From Actinomycetes bacterium (lineage in GTDB: Bacteria > Actinomycetota > Actinomycetes > Actinomycetales > Cellulomonadaceae), in contig JAEWOA010000028.1 in assembly GCA_023461115.1 (NCBI GenBank), forward strand, positions 1 through 10,260: 10,260 nucleotides of DNA. The letters run 5' to 3'. Shown piece by piece: positions 1 to 5,964 of the stretch. A program made the position numbers and the translations under genes. How positions within the stretch are numbered: the stretch's first letter is position 1; the number at the start of each line of letters is the position of its first letter. The notes beneath the pieces are model-generated. The model was not told the origin of the DNA. It searched no databases and worked only from the letters and a program-made list of their open reading frames with translations.

Positions 1-600
1 CATCCCGAGGCCGATCACGACGCCGCACACCAGGCCCATCACGGCGTAGCCGGCCCGGCCACCGCCCACGGCGTCCCGCACGAGCGGCCCGCCGGCGCCG
101 AACGCCAGGATCGCGACCGCGAGCACCGCGACGCGCGGCGCGAGCAGCCGCGTCCGCGCCGCGTAGGTGGGCGCGATCTCCGCGGGCAGCGCGATGTACG
201 GCACCTGGAACACGCTGAACGCGCTCGCGGCGGCGACGAACGTCACGACGACCCACACGGCGGCCATTGGCCCGCGCAGCGCGGCGGGCGCCGCGAACAC
301 CGCCGCGAACAGGAGCGGCAGCGTGAGCGCGCCGGTGAGCAGGAAGCGCCGCCGGGACCCGTGTCGCGCCGCCGACAGGTCCGACTTGGCCCCGATGAAC
401 GGGTCGATGACGACGTCCCACACCTTCGGCACGGTGACCACCAGACTCGCGAGCCCTGCGGCGACCCCGAGCGTGTCCGTCAGGTAGTACGCGAGCACGA
501 GGCCCGGCAACGTGCCGAACCCGCCCGTACCGACAGACCCGAGCGCATAGCCGACGACCGTGCGGCGCGGGATCACGGCGCCATTGCCCTGATGCTGCAT
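1..600 (-). CDS. GPH-family (MelB-like) sugar:cation symporter, C-terminus outside window
   Basis: Inner-membrane secondary transporter of the major facilitator superfamily, glycoside-pentoside-hexuronide group, expected to import a sugar or glycoside with Na+ or H+. Only the first 200 residues are present; the frame is open to the window edge, and a full protein would be roughly 440-480 residues. The visible part has hydrophobic segments near residues 15-40, 45-70, 86-106, 112-133 and 156-172. The helix II motif WDVVIDP (61-67) matches WDAINDP of MelB, so the two cation-site Asp residues (D62, D66) are kept. A basic loop GSRRRF (81-86) and the VPYIALPAEI stretch (133-142), followed by ARTRL, are also typical of the family. 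Start choice is uncertain: ATG at 600 has a weak ribosome site, an in-frame GTG at 576 is preceded by AGGG about 10 bases upstream, and an in-frame ATG at 639 lies inside a palindrome. The substrate cannot be predicted. Confidence 0.88.
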   Translation of the reverse strand, partial: MQHQGNGAVIPRRTVVGYALGSVGTGGFGTLPGLVLAYYLTDTLGVAAGLASLVVTVPKVWDVVIDPFIGAKSDLSAARHGSRRRFLLTGALTLPLLFAAVFAAPAALRGPMAAVWVVVTFVAAASAFSVFQVPYIALPAEIAPTYAARTRLLAPRVAVLAVAILAFGAGGPLVRDAVGGGRAGYAVMGLVCGVVIGLGM

Positions 601-615
601 GGCGCGGATCTTGCC

Positions 616-641
616 CCATGCGCGCGTCGGCGCGCGCATGG
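616..641. repeat. Perfect 11-bp inverted repeat in the gap between phosphatase and symporter
   Basis: Bases 616-626 and 631-641 are perfect reverse complements separated by the tetrad TCGG. The arms begin and end with CATG and are otherwise alternating CG. It sits in the 77-base gap between the phosphatase stop (678) and the symporter start (600), so it could be a Rho-independent-like terminator for the phosphatase (no T-tract follows on either strand), an operator for the symporter, or a 5' UTR hairpin. If the symporter started at the ATG at 639, the palindrome would be coding, which seems less likely. Confidence 0.5.
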
Positions 642-677
642 CGCGCCACGATCCGCGGAGCCCGCTCGCTCGTTCGC

Positions 678-2771
678 TCACTCGCCGCGGTGCACGACGA
701 GGACGCACACGTCGTCTTCCGCCGTGCTGAACGCGATCGCGTCCACCAGCGCCTCGGCCGGCCACGGGCTGTGCGCGGCCCTCGGCCACGCGTTCCGCAG
801 CGCCGACATGCCCTCGTCCAACGTGATGCGCCGGCTCTCGACGAGGCCGTCGGTGTACCCCACGAGCGTGCTCCCGGGCCGCATCTCGAAGTGCGACGAC
901 TGCCCGAACCACGCGCCCGTGCCGATGGGCGGGCCGGGCGCGAGCTCGACGAACGCCGTGCCGCCGTCGGCGTCCACGAGCAACGGCGGGAGGTGGCCCG
1001 CGGACGCGCAGGTCACGTGTCCGCTGTCGGGCTCGACGACCGCGACGAAGGCCGTGGCCATGTCGTCGGGCGCCGCGTATCCGGCGACGCGGCCCAGCGA
1101 CGCCAGCGCGTCGGACGGTGTCTGGCCGTCGAGGAGGAACCCCCGGAGCATGTTGCTCAGCTGCGCCATGGCGATGGCCGAGTGGAGCCCGTGGCCGCCG
1201 ACATCGCCGACGACGCACGCGACCGACCCGTCGGGGCGCGCGAACACGTCGTACCAGTCGCCGCCGAGCGGGCCGCCGCTCGACGGCCGGTAGTGCGTGT
1301 CGATCGCCCAGCCCGCTGGCTGCGCCGGCCGGTGCAGCAGGCTGCGCTGCAGCACCTCCGCCGAGCGGAGGTCCCGCTGCGCGGCCTCCAGCATGGCGCG
1401 GAGCCCGGCGTCCCTGAGCACGTGCGCCGAGTGCTTGTCGTGCGTGGTCCAGGGCCGGCACCACTCGCGCGGGTCCGGGGCGCCGTCCGCGGTCGGGCAG
1501 CGGATGCCCGGCCGCTCGGCCCGGCGCCACCACACGACATGGGAGTCGCGCGCCTGCGCGACCAGGATGCCCGCGACGCCCGGGAGCAGCGCCGCGAGCT
1601 CGGGCTCGTCGGCCGCGAGCGACGACGTCGCGTAGATCGTGGGCTTGTCGGCGAGCCACGACGCCATGAGCGCGGGATCCACCGCGTGGAGCCCGCGTTG
1701 CAGCGGCTCGTGGAGCAGGTAGCCGAAGGCGCCCTCGCAGTCGACGATCGTGCTGATGAGCTCCCAGCGGTCCCCGTCGGCCTGCGAGTCCTGCTCGGGC
1801 TGGGCCACCAGCGACTCGTACCGGCGTAGCTGCGCCGCGAGGCGTTCGTCGTCGCGGGCGCGCTGCTCGAGCATGAGCTCGGTCAGCCGCGACGAGATGA
1901 TGTAGATCGACTCGTAGGCCGAGCTGCGGATGCCGTACGTGGGCATCATCCGGCCGTTGTGGTTGATCGAGACCAGCACGCCCCACGGCTCGTCCGGCCC
2001 GTCGAGCACGATCATCGCGGCCGACGTCGCGTTGATGCGCCGCAGGAGCTCGACGACCCCGGCCGGCGGCACCTGCAGGTCGGCGTCCCGCAGGTCGAGT
2101 CCGTCGCCCGGGACGATCGCGACCTGCGGGGCATCGACCTCGTCGACCAGACGCACCCGGTTGTGCGTGGCGTCCGCCCAGGAGATCAGCGCCCGCGTCT
2201 CGGGCGGCAGCCGCACCCCGAGAAGGCTCGGGGCGCCCGGCCCGGCCTCGTGCCCGACGATCGTCGCAGTCCCGTCGGTCTCGTAGCGGATCGCGATGCC
2301 CTCGTCGCACGACGTGTCGTGGCGCATCTGCCACGCCATGACCGCGGCGGCCTCGTCGAGTGTGGGCGCCGCGGCCATCGACGCCGCTAGCTGCGACCGC
2401 GCCGCGCGCGTCCCGGGCAGCTCCACGGCGATCGGCGCGTCCGACTCCTCGATCTCGAGGATCAGCGTGCCGAACCCGATGGTCGGCTCGCGGTGGAGGG
2501 CGATGTGCACGTGCACCGGGCCGCCGGGCCTCCGCAGCCGGCCCTCGATGCGGTACCGCTCGTCGGGAGACCCCCAGTGGCTCAACCGCGCCCGGACCTC
2601 CTTGGCCACCTGGCGCCCGAGCGCGTCCTCCAGCGCCATGCCGACGAGGTCCTGGGCGGGCTTGCCGACGAGGGACTCGGCGTTGGCCGAGGCGTGCGCG
2701 ACATAGCCGTCAGGCCCGATCGCGAGGAGGACACCGCGCGGCCAGATCGCGGCTTCGACTGGAGTGGGCAT
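678..2771 (-). CDS. Phytochrome-like PAS-GAF-PHY sensor fused to SpoIIE-type PP2C phosphatase
   Basis: Predicted cytosolic serine/threonine phosphatase of the SpoIIE/RsbU type, a family that usually dephosphorylates STAS anti-anti-sigma proteins and so controls alternative sigma factors. Total length is 697 residues. A PAS domain at about 5-110 (GVLLAIGPDGYV) is followed by a GAF at about 125-300 (NRVRLVDEVD; WGVLVSINH) and a PHY-like domain at about 305-455 (VVWWRR, CRPWT), the order found in bacteriophytochromes. The PP2C domain at about 470-695 is intact: GGDWYD 503-508, GDVGGHG 522-528, AGHLPP 591-596, YTDG 639-642 and EDD 685-687 carry the metal-binding acidic residues. Canonical bilin residues look lost: no Cys precedes the PAS, TRA replaces the DIP of the GAF signature, and the pocket His positions are Val and Ile. 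The PHY tongue is short and lacks PRxSF. The ATG at 2771 has GAGGG about 10 bases upstream. No partner anti-sigma or STAS gene lies in the window. Confidence 0.88.
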   Translation of the reverse strand: MPTPVEAAIWPRGVLLAIGPDGYVAHASANAESLVGKPAQDLVGMALEDALGRQVAKEVRARLSHWGSPDERYRIEGRLRRPGGPVHVHIALHREPTIGFGTLILEIEESDAPIAVELPGTRAARSQLAASMAAAPTLDEAAAVMAWQMRHDTSCDEGIAIRYETDGTATIVGHEAGPGAPSLLGVRLPPETRALISWADATHNRVRLVDEVDAPQVAIVPGDGLDLRDADLQVPPAGVVELLRRINATSAAMIVLDGPDEPWGVLVSINHNGRMMPTYGIRSSAYESIYIISSRLTELMLEQRARDDERLAAQLRRYESLVAQPEQDSQADGDRWELISTIVDCEGAFGYLLHEPLQRGLHAVDPALMASWLADKPTIYATSSLAADEPELAALLPGVAGILVAQARDSHVVWWRRAERPGIRCPTADGAPDPREWCRPWTTHDKHSAHVLRDAGLRAMLEAAQRDLRSAEVLQRSLLHRPAQPAGWAIDTHYRPSSGGPLGGDWYDVFARPDGSVACVVGDVGGHGLHSAIAMAQLSNMLRGFLLDGQTPSDALASLGRVAGYAAPDDMATAFVAVVEPDSGHVTCASAGHLPPLLVDADGGTAFVELAPGPPIGTGAWFGQSSHFEMRPGSTLVGYTDGLVESRRITLDEGMSALRNAWPRAAHSPWPAEALVDAIAFSTAEDDVCVLVVHRGE

Positions 2772-2873
2772 CGTGGATCGACCCTCGCTTCGGCACGTCG
2801 TGGTGGCGCTGGCAGCAGTCTCGTCGCCGACTCGCCCGCCCGCGACACGGGAATGCGCCCGCAGCCTGGCCGT

Positions 2874-2903
2874 TTGCCTCGGTGGCGGGTGGCCGCCTAG
2901 GGT
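2874..2903 (+). promoter_or_regulatory. Possible sigma-70-type promoter for the leader peptide/symporter unit
   Basis: TTGCCT at 2874-2879 and TAGGGT at 2898-2903 are separated by 18 bases and resemble -35 and -10 boxes (the -10 fits the actinobacterial TAnnnT pattern). Transcription would start near 2910, leaving an untranslated stretch of about 50 bases before the leader GTG at 2963. In GC-rich DNA such matches arise by chance, so this is tentative. I see no comparably good promoter for the divergent phosphatase gene in 2772-2900. Confidence 0.35.
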
Positions 2904-2962
2904 CGGGCGACCGAGCGGCGCCTTCCGTGCGCCGTCGTCGTCCCACCGAGGAGCCGCACCAC

Positions 2963-3064
2963 GTGAGCACGTGGAACCTGACCGAGCGCCGTGCCGTCGA
3001 CCTGCACCGGGTCGCCAGCGCGCTCTGTCGGCTGAGCCCCTCGTGTCGCCCCTGCGCGGGCTGA
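2963..3064 (+). CDS. Actinobacterial Cys-containing leader peptide (likely attenuator)
   Basis: A 33-codon ORF starting at GTG with a strong Shine-Dalgarno (GAGGAG, 2948-2953, 9 bases upstream). Residues 6-23 carry the pattern LTERRAVDL followed by RVASALCR, which I recognise as the short actinobacterial leader peptide family (LTxRRxVDLxRVxSALCR) usually found in front of sulfur and cysteine-related genes. Three Cys codons lie near the end (positions 22, 28, 31), with the last two residues before the stop being Ala-Gly. Similar Cys-rich short ORFs in mycobacteria act as cysteine-responsive attenuators: ribosomes stall at Cys codons when charged tRNA-Cys is scarce and expression of the downstream gene rises. 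Here the next gene, 161 bases downstream on the same strand, is a TcyP-like symporter, and GC hairpins lie between. The peptide itself probably has no function beyond its translation. Confidence 0.8.
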   Translation: MSTWNLTERRAVDLHRVASALCRLSPSCRPCAG

Positions 3065-3093
3065 CCCCTCCCGCCGCCTCCAGCGCGGCTCCC

Positions 3094-3133
3094 CGCCCGC
3101 TCGTCGGGCGTGCCCTGCCCTGAGCCTCAGGGC
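3094..3133 (+). promoter_or_regulatory. Tandem GC hairpins between leader peptide and symporter (possible attenuator)
   Basis: Two perfect hairpins follow the leader stop: CGCCCG (3094-3099) with CGGGCG (3105-3110), and GCCCTGA (3117-3123) with TCAGGGC (3127-3133). CGGGCG at 3105-3110 could instead pair with CGCCCG at 3133-3138, which would enclose most of the second hairpin, so alternative folds are possible. There is no U-tract after either, so the mode (Rho-independent, Rho-dependent or translational) is open. The regulatory role is inferred from position between a stalling leader and its presumed target. Confidence 0.42.
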
Positions 3134-3212
3134 GCCCGCCCGCCGTGCGTCGACCTCGCGCATCGGCGGCGTCCCCCCTCCCCGCGAACCGCGGCGTGCG
3201 CTCGCGCGCCAC

Positions 3213-3218
3213 GAAAGG
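3213..3218 (+). promoter_or_regulatory. Ribosome binding site that fixes the symporter start
   Basis: GAAAGG lies 7 bases upstream of the GTG at 3226. This supports 3226 as the start over the in-frame GTG at 3145, whose extra 27 residues are Arg/Pro-rich and unlike a symporter N-terminus. Confidence 0.75.
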
Positions 3219-3225
3219 CAATCTC

Positions 3226-4647
3226 GTGTCTTCGACCTCCACGGCCTCGGCCGCCACCCGCCGCCGGCTGCGGCTGCCCTCCTTCTCGGTCCAGGTGCTG
3301 CTCGGCCTCGCGCTCGGGCTGCTGCTCGGTTGGATCGCCCTCAAGCTCGGCCCTGGCGCCGACGGCGAGCCCAACGGCCTGACGACGACGCTCGACGTCA
3401 TCGGCTCGTCGTTCGTGACCATGCTCAAGGCGATCGTCCCGCCGCTCGTGTTCCTCGCGATCGTCACCTCGATCGCGAACCTGCGGGGCGTGACGAACGC
3501 CGCGCGCCTGGCCGGGCAGACCCTGCTCTGGTTCGCGATCACCGCGGCGATCTCGGTGGCCGTCGGCATCGGTCTCGGGCTGCTGTTCAGCCCTGGCTCG
3601 CGCTCGACGCTCGATCCGGGAGCAGGGCAGGACCCCGGCGTCGAGGCGTCCTGGCTCGACTTCCTCAACGGCCTGATCCCCGGGAACGTCCTGGGGATCC
3701 GCGCCGACACGCGCGCGAACGTCGTCGACGGCGCCGTGGACGCGCACACGTCCATCTCGTTCAACGTCCTGCAGATCGTCGTCGTCGCGCTCGTCGTGGG
3801 CATCGCCGCGCTGCGCACCGGCAAGTCCGCCGAGCCGTTCCTCGCGTTCAACCGGTCCGCGCTCGCGGTCGTGCAGAAGGTGCTGTGGTGGATCCTGCGG
3901 CTCGCACCGCTCGGCACGCTCGGACTGATCGGCCGCGCCGTCGCCACCTACGGCTGGGACCTGCTCGCGCCGCTGGCCACGTACGCCACCGCGATCTACA
4001 CCGGCCTGGCCGTGGTGCTGTTCGTCGTCTACCCGGTGATCCTGCGGACCAACGGCCTCGGCGTCGTCAGCTTCTTCCGGGGCGCGTGGCCCGCCATCCA
4101 GCTCGCGTTCGTCTCGCGCTCGTCGGTGGGCACGCTGCCCGTGACCGAGCGGGTCGTCGAGCGCAACCTCGGCGTGCCGCGCTCGTATGCGTCGTTCGCG
4201 GTGCCGCTCGGCGCCACCACCAAGATGGACGGCTGCGCCTCGATCTACCCGGCGATCTCCGCGATCTTCGTCGCGCAGCTCTTTGGCGTGGACCTCACGC
4301 TCACGGACTACGTGCTGATCGCGTTCGTGTCGGTCGTCGGCTCGGCCGCGACCGCGGGCCTCACCGGCGCCGTCGTGATGCTCACGCTCACGCTCTCCAC
4401 CCTCGGGCTGCCGCTCGCGGGAGTCGGGCTGCTGCTCGCGATCGACCCGATCCTCGACATGGGCCGCACCGCGGTGAACGTCGCCGGGCAGGCGTTGGTG
4501 CCCACCGTGGTGGCCAAGCGCGAGGGCATCCTCGACCTCGAGCAGTACGCCGCGGCGTCCGCGGAGGACTTGTTCTCCGACGAGGCGGCAGGCGCCAAGC
4601 CGAACGCCGAGATCCCCGAGCAGCGGGTGCCCGCGACCGTCTCCTGA
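3226..4647 (+). CDS. DAACS-family amino acid/dicarboxylate:cation symporter, probably TcyP-like cystine importer
   Basis: A 473-residue integral membrane protein of the dicarboxylate/amino acid:cation symporter family (SDF), normal length for the family. Hydrophobic helices begin at about 22-40, 56-86 and 97-121, and the C-terminal half has the re-entrant-loop signatures. SRSS at 297-300 occupies the HP1 serine-rich loop; DGCASIYPA at 335-343 and IDPILDMGRTAVN at 406-418 are the helix 7 and helix 8 substrate/cation regions. These read closer to B. subtilis TcyP (SRSS, NGCAGIYPA, DMGRTALN, from memory) than to DctA/GltP (NLDG, RxxxN with SSxxALP). The Cys-containing leader peptide upstream supports a sulfur amino acid substrate. 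The last ~40 residues are a hydrophilic acidic tail. Membership of the family is secure; cystine as substrate is inference, and glutamate, aspartate or a C4-dicarboxylate remain possible. It is the first full-length gene of a likely unit starting near 2910. Confidence 0.92.
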   Translation: MSSTSTASAATRRRLRLPSFSVQVLLGLALGLLLGWIALKLGPGADGEPNGLTTTLDVIGSSFVTMLKAIVPPLVFLAIVTSIANLRGVTNAARLAGQTLLWFAITAAISVAVGIGLGLLFSPGSRSTLDPGAGQDPGVEASWLDFLNGLIPGNVLGIRADTRANVVDGAVDAHTSISFNVLQIVVVALVVGIAALRTGKSAEPFLAFNRSALAVVQKVLWWILRLAPLGTLGLIGRAVATYGWDLLAPLATYATAIYTGLAVVLFVVYPVILRTNGLGVVSFFRGAWPAIQLAFVSRSSVGTLPVTERVVERNLGVPRSYASFAVPLGATTKMDGCASIYPAISAIFVAQLFGVDLTLTDYVLIAFVSVVGSAATAGLTGAVVMLTLTLSTLGLPLAGVGLLLAIDPILDMGRTAVNVAGQALVPTVVAKREGILDLEQYAAASAEDLFSDEAAGAKPNAEIPEQRVPATVS

Positions 4648-4648
4648 C

Positions 4649-4665
4649 GAGGCGGCGGACGCCTC
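4649..4665 (+). terminator. Small hairpin immediately after symporter stop
   Basis: GAGGCG (4649-4654) and CGCCTC (4660-4665) form a perfect 6-bp stem with loop GCGGA, starting one base after the TGA at 4645-4647. No T-run follows, so termination is weakly supported; together with the longer hairpin just downstream it may end the symporter transcript. Confidence 0.4.
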
Positions 4666-4675
4666 ACCTCCGGCC

Positions 4676-4715
4676 AGCGCGGCGCGCAGCGACCACTCGT
4701 CGCGCGCGCCGCGCT
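4676..4715 (+). terminator. Long GC stem-loop between symporter and permease remnant
   Basis: Arms 4676-4687 and 4704-4715 are perfect 12-bp reverse complements. The interior continues with GCGAC (4689-4693) pairing with GTCGC (4699-4703), leaving a single bulged A at 4688 and a five-base loop CACTC. That is 17 base pairs in 40 bases, the strongest hairpin I see in the window. It lies between the symporter stop and the mini-ORF start 48 bases later. A transcription terminator lacking a U-tract (common in high-GC actinobacteria) is the likeliest role; a 5' UTR element of the downstream gene is the alternative. Confidence 0.5.
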
Positions 4716-4752
4716 CGTCGTCGCCACACTGGGCGGGACGTCGAGCCACCCC

Positions 4753-4758
4753 GGAGGG
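4753..4758 (+). promoter_or_regulatory. Strong Shine-Dalgarno in front of the mini-ORF
   Basis: GGAGGG lies 4 bases (GGAGG 5 bases) upstream of the TTG at 4763. It indicates that the mini-ORF, although a remnant, still has an intact translation start. Confidence 0.6.
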
Positions 4759-4762
4759 CGCG

Positions 4763-4903
4763 TTGAGCCTGTTGCGCACCAAGTCGATCGAGCAGACGCT
4801 CCAGGACGCGGACCAGCCCGAACACCAGTTGAAGCGGTACTTCAGCTACTCCATGCGGCGCTCGCGCCTCGCGCAGGGCGAGTCCGCGGCGGCGGCGACG
4901 TGA
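4763..4903 (+). pseudogene. Internally deleted APC-type amino acid permease: N-terminus joined to C-terminus
   Basis: A 46-residue ORF with TTG start and strong ribosome site. Residues 1-26 (LSLLRTKSIEQT, then DADQPEHQLKR) look like the cytosolic N-terminus of cationic/neutral amino acid permeases of the APC superfamily, commonly MSLxRTKxIEQSIxDTxEPEHxLRR. In those proteins this is followed by the first membrane helix (ALDLTVFGVGxxIGAGIF), which is absent. Instead the next residues, YFSYSMRRSRLAQGE, resemble the C-terminal end of the same permeases (IYFxYGxRHSRLA). The simplest reading is an in-frame deletion of about 400 codons that removed the whole membrane domain and kept start, frame and stop. 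The stop overlaps the downstream GTG as GTGA. It cannot transport anything as it stands; it might persist because its translation couples to the next gene. The family recognition is from memory, and an assembly collapse is another explanation. Confidence 0.6.
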
Positions 4904-5964
4904 CCGAGTCGACGGTCGGGCCGGAGGGCGGGCCGGGCCACGCGCAGCGGACCCTCGTCGCGGTCGCGGCGCTCGTCGTCGTGCTCGTCGGGGTGTGGGC
5001 CGCGCGCGGGGTGATGGGGCCGCTCGCGCTCGGCGCGGTGGTCGTCGTGATCGTCCACCCGGTGCGGCACGGGCTCGAGCGCAGGGGATGGCCGGGCTGG
5101 GCCGCGACGAGCGTCGTGGTGGTGTCCGGCTGGCTGGTGCTGGCCGCGATCGTCGGGCTGGTCGCGTTCGCGATCGCGCGGTTCGCCGTCATGGTCGCGG
5201 ACTACGGGCCCGAGTTGGGCGCCGCGCTCGACGACGCGGCGGCCTGGCTCGACTCGGTGGGGCTCGGCGGCTCCGCGTCGACGCAGGCCGTGGCGGCGCT
5301 CGACCCCGCGCGGATCGCCGCGGCCCTCGGCTCGCTCGGCGCCTCGGCGGCCGCGGTGCTCGGCGCGCTGTTCTTCGTCTTCGCGTACGTGCTGTTCATG
5401 GCCGCGGACGGCGCCCGCTACGCGCGCGCGGGCGAGGTGTTCGGCCCATCACGCGCTGCGACCATCGCACGCGCCGGCCACCTCACCACCGGCGTGCGCC
5501 GCTACTACGTCGTGAGCGCCACGTTCGGCGCGATCGTCGCGGTGATCGACGGCCTCGCGCTGTGGTGGTTGGGCGTGCCGGGCGCGCTCGTCTGGGCGAT
5601 CCTCGCGTTCGTCACCAACTTCGTGCCGAACATCGGGTTCGTCCTCGGGCTCGTCCCGCCCGCGGTCCTCGCGCTCGTCGTCGGCGGGTGGCCCCTGATG
5701 CTCGGCGTGGTCGCGATCTACTGCGTCGTGAACGTGGTGCTGCAGGTGCTCGTGCAGCCGAAGTTCGTCGCCGACACGGTCGACCTGTCGGTGACGCTGA
5801 GCTTCGCGTCGGTCGCGTTCTGGACCCTCGTGATCGGCCCGATCGGGGCGATCCTCTCGGTCCCGCTCACGCTCCTGCTCCGCGCGGTCGTGCTGGAGCC
5901 CGACCCCACGACGCGATGGCTGCGCTGGCTGACCGGCGAGAAGGCGGCGGCTCAGCCGGAGTAG
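4900..5964 (+). CDS. AI-2E/PerM family membrane transporter
   Basis: A 354-residue polytopic membrane protein of the AI-2E (PF01594, PerM/TqsA/YdbI) family, whose members export small molecules or act as ion antiporters; the substrate of this one cannot be predicted. Hydrophobic segments lie at about 18-33, 38-53, 68-97, 149-168, 203-222, 226-261, 264-284 and 297-330, with a soluble stretch of about 50 residues after the third as is typical. Family signatures are the helix pair FVTNFVPNIGFVLGLVPP (237-254), then LVQPKFVADTVDLS (284-297) and IGPIGAILSVPLT (312-324). The GTG start overlaps the preceding mini-ORF stop by four bases (GTGA) and has no good ribosome site of its own, indicating translational coupling. 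The 3' end overlaps the convergent gene by 13 bases. Length and motifs look intact. Confidence 0.9.
   Translation: MTESTVGPEGGPGHAQRTLVAVAALVVVLVGVWAARGVMGPLALGAVVVVIVHPVRHGLERRGWPGWAATSVVVVSGWLVLAAIVGLVAFAIARFAVMVADYGPELGAALDDAAAWLDSVGLGGSASTQAVAALDPARIAAALGSLGASAAAVLGALFFVFAYVLFMAADGARYARAGEVFGPSRAATIARAGHLTTGVRRYYVVSATFGAIVAVIDGLALWWLGVPGALVWAILAFVTNFVPNIGFVLGLVPPAVLALVVGGWPLMLGVVAIYCVVNVVLQVLVQPKFVADTVDLSVTLSFASVAFWTLVIGPIGAILSVPLTLLLRAVVLEPDPTTRWLRWLTGEKAAAQPE

Noticed and set aside
3145..3225. Earlier GTG start (3145) for the symporter
   Set aside because: The 27 extra residues are Pro/Arg-rich and the GTG at 3226 has GAAAGG at ideal spacing.
2772..3947. In-frame N-terminal extension of the phosphatase frame to 3947 on the minus strand
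   Set aside because: It runs antisense across the symporter and the divergent promoter region, with low-complexity Arg/Ala/Ser-rich sequence; the ATG at 2771 has a ribosome site and begins the PAS domain.
3127..4782. Long minus-strand open frame opposite the symporter
   Set aside because: Composition is Arg/Asp/Glu/Gly/His-rich without hydrophobic cores, typical of a GC-rich shadow frame, and the plus-strand gene is unequivocal.
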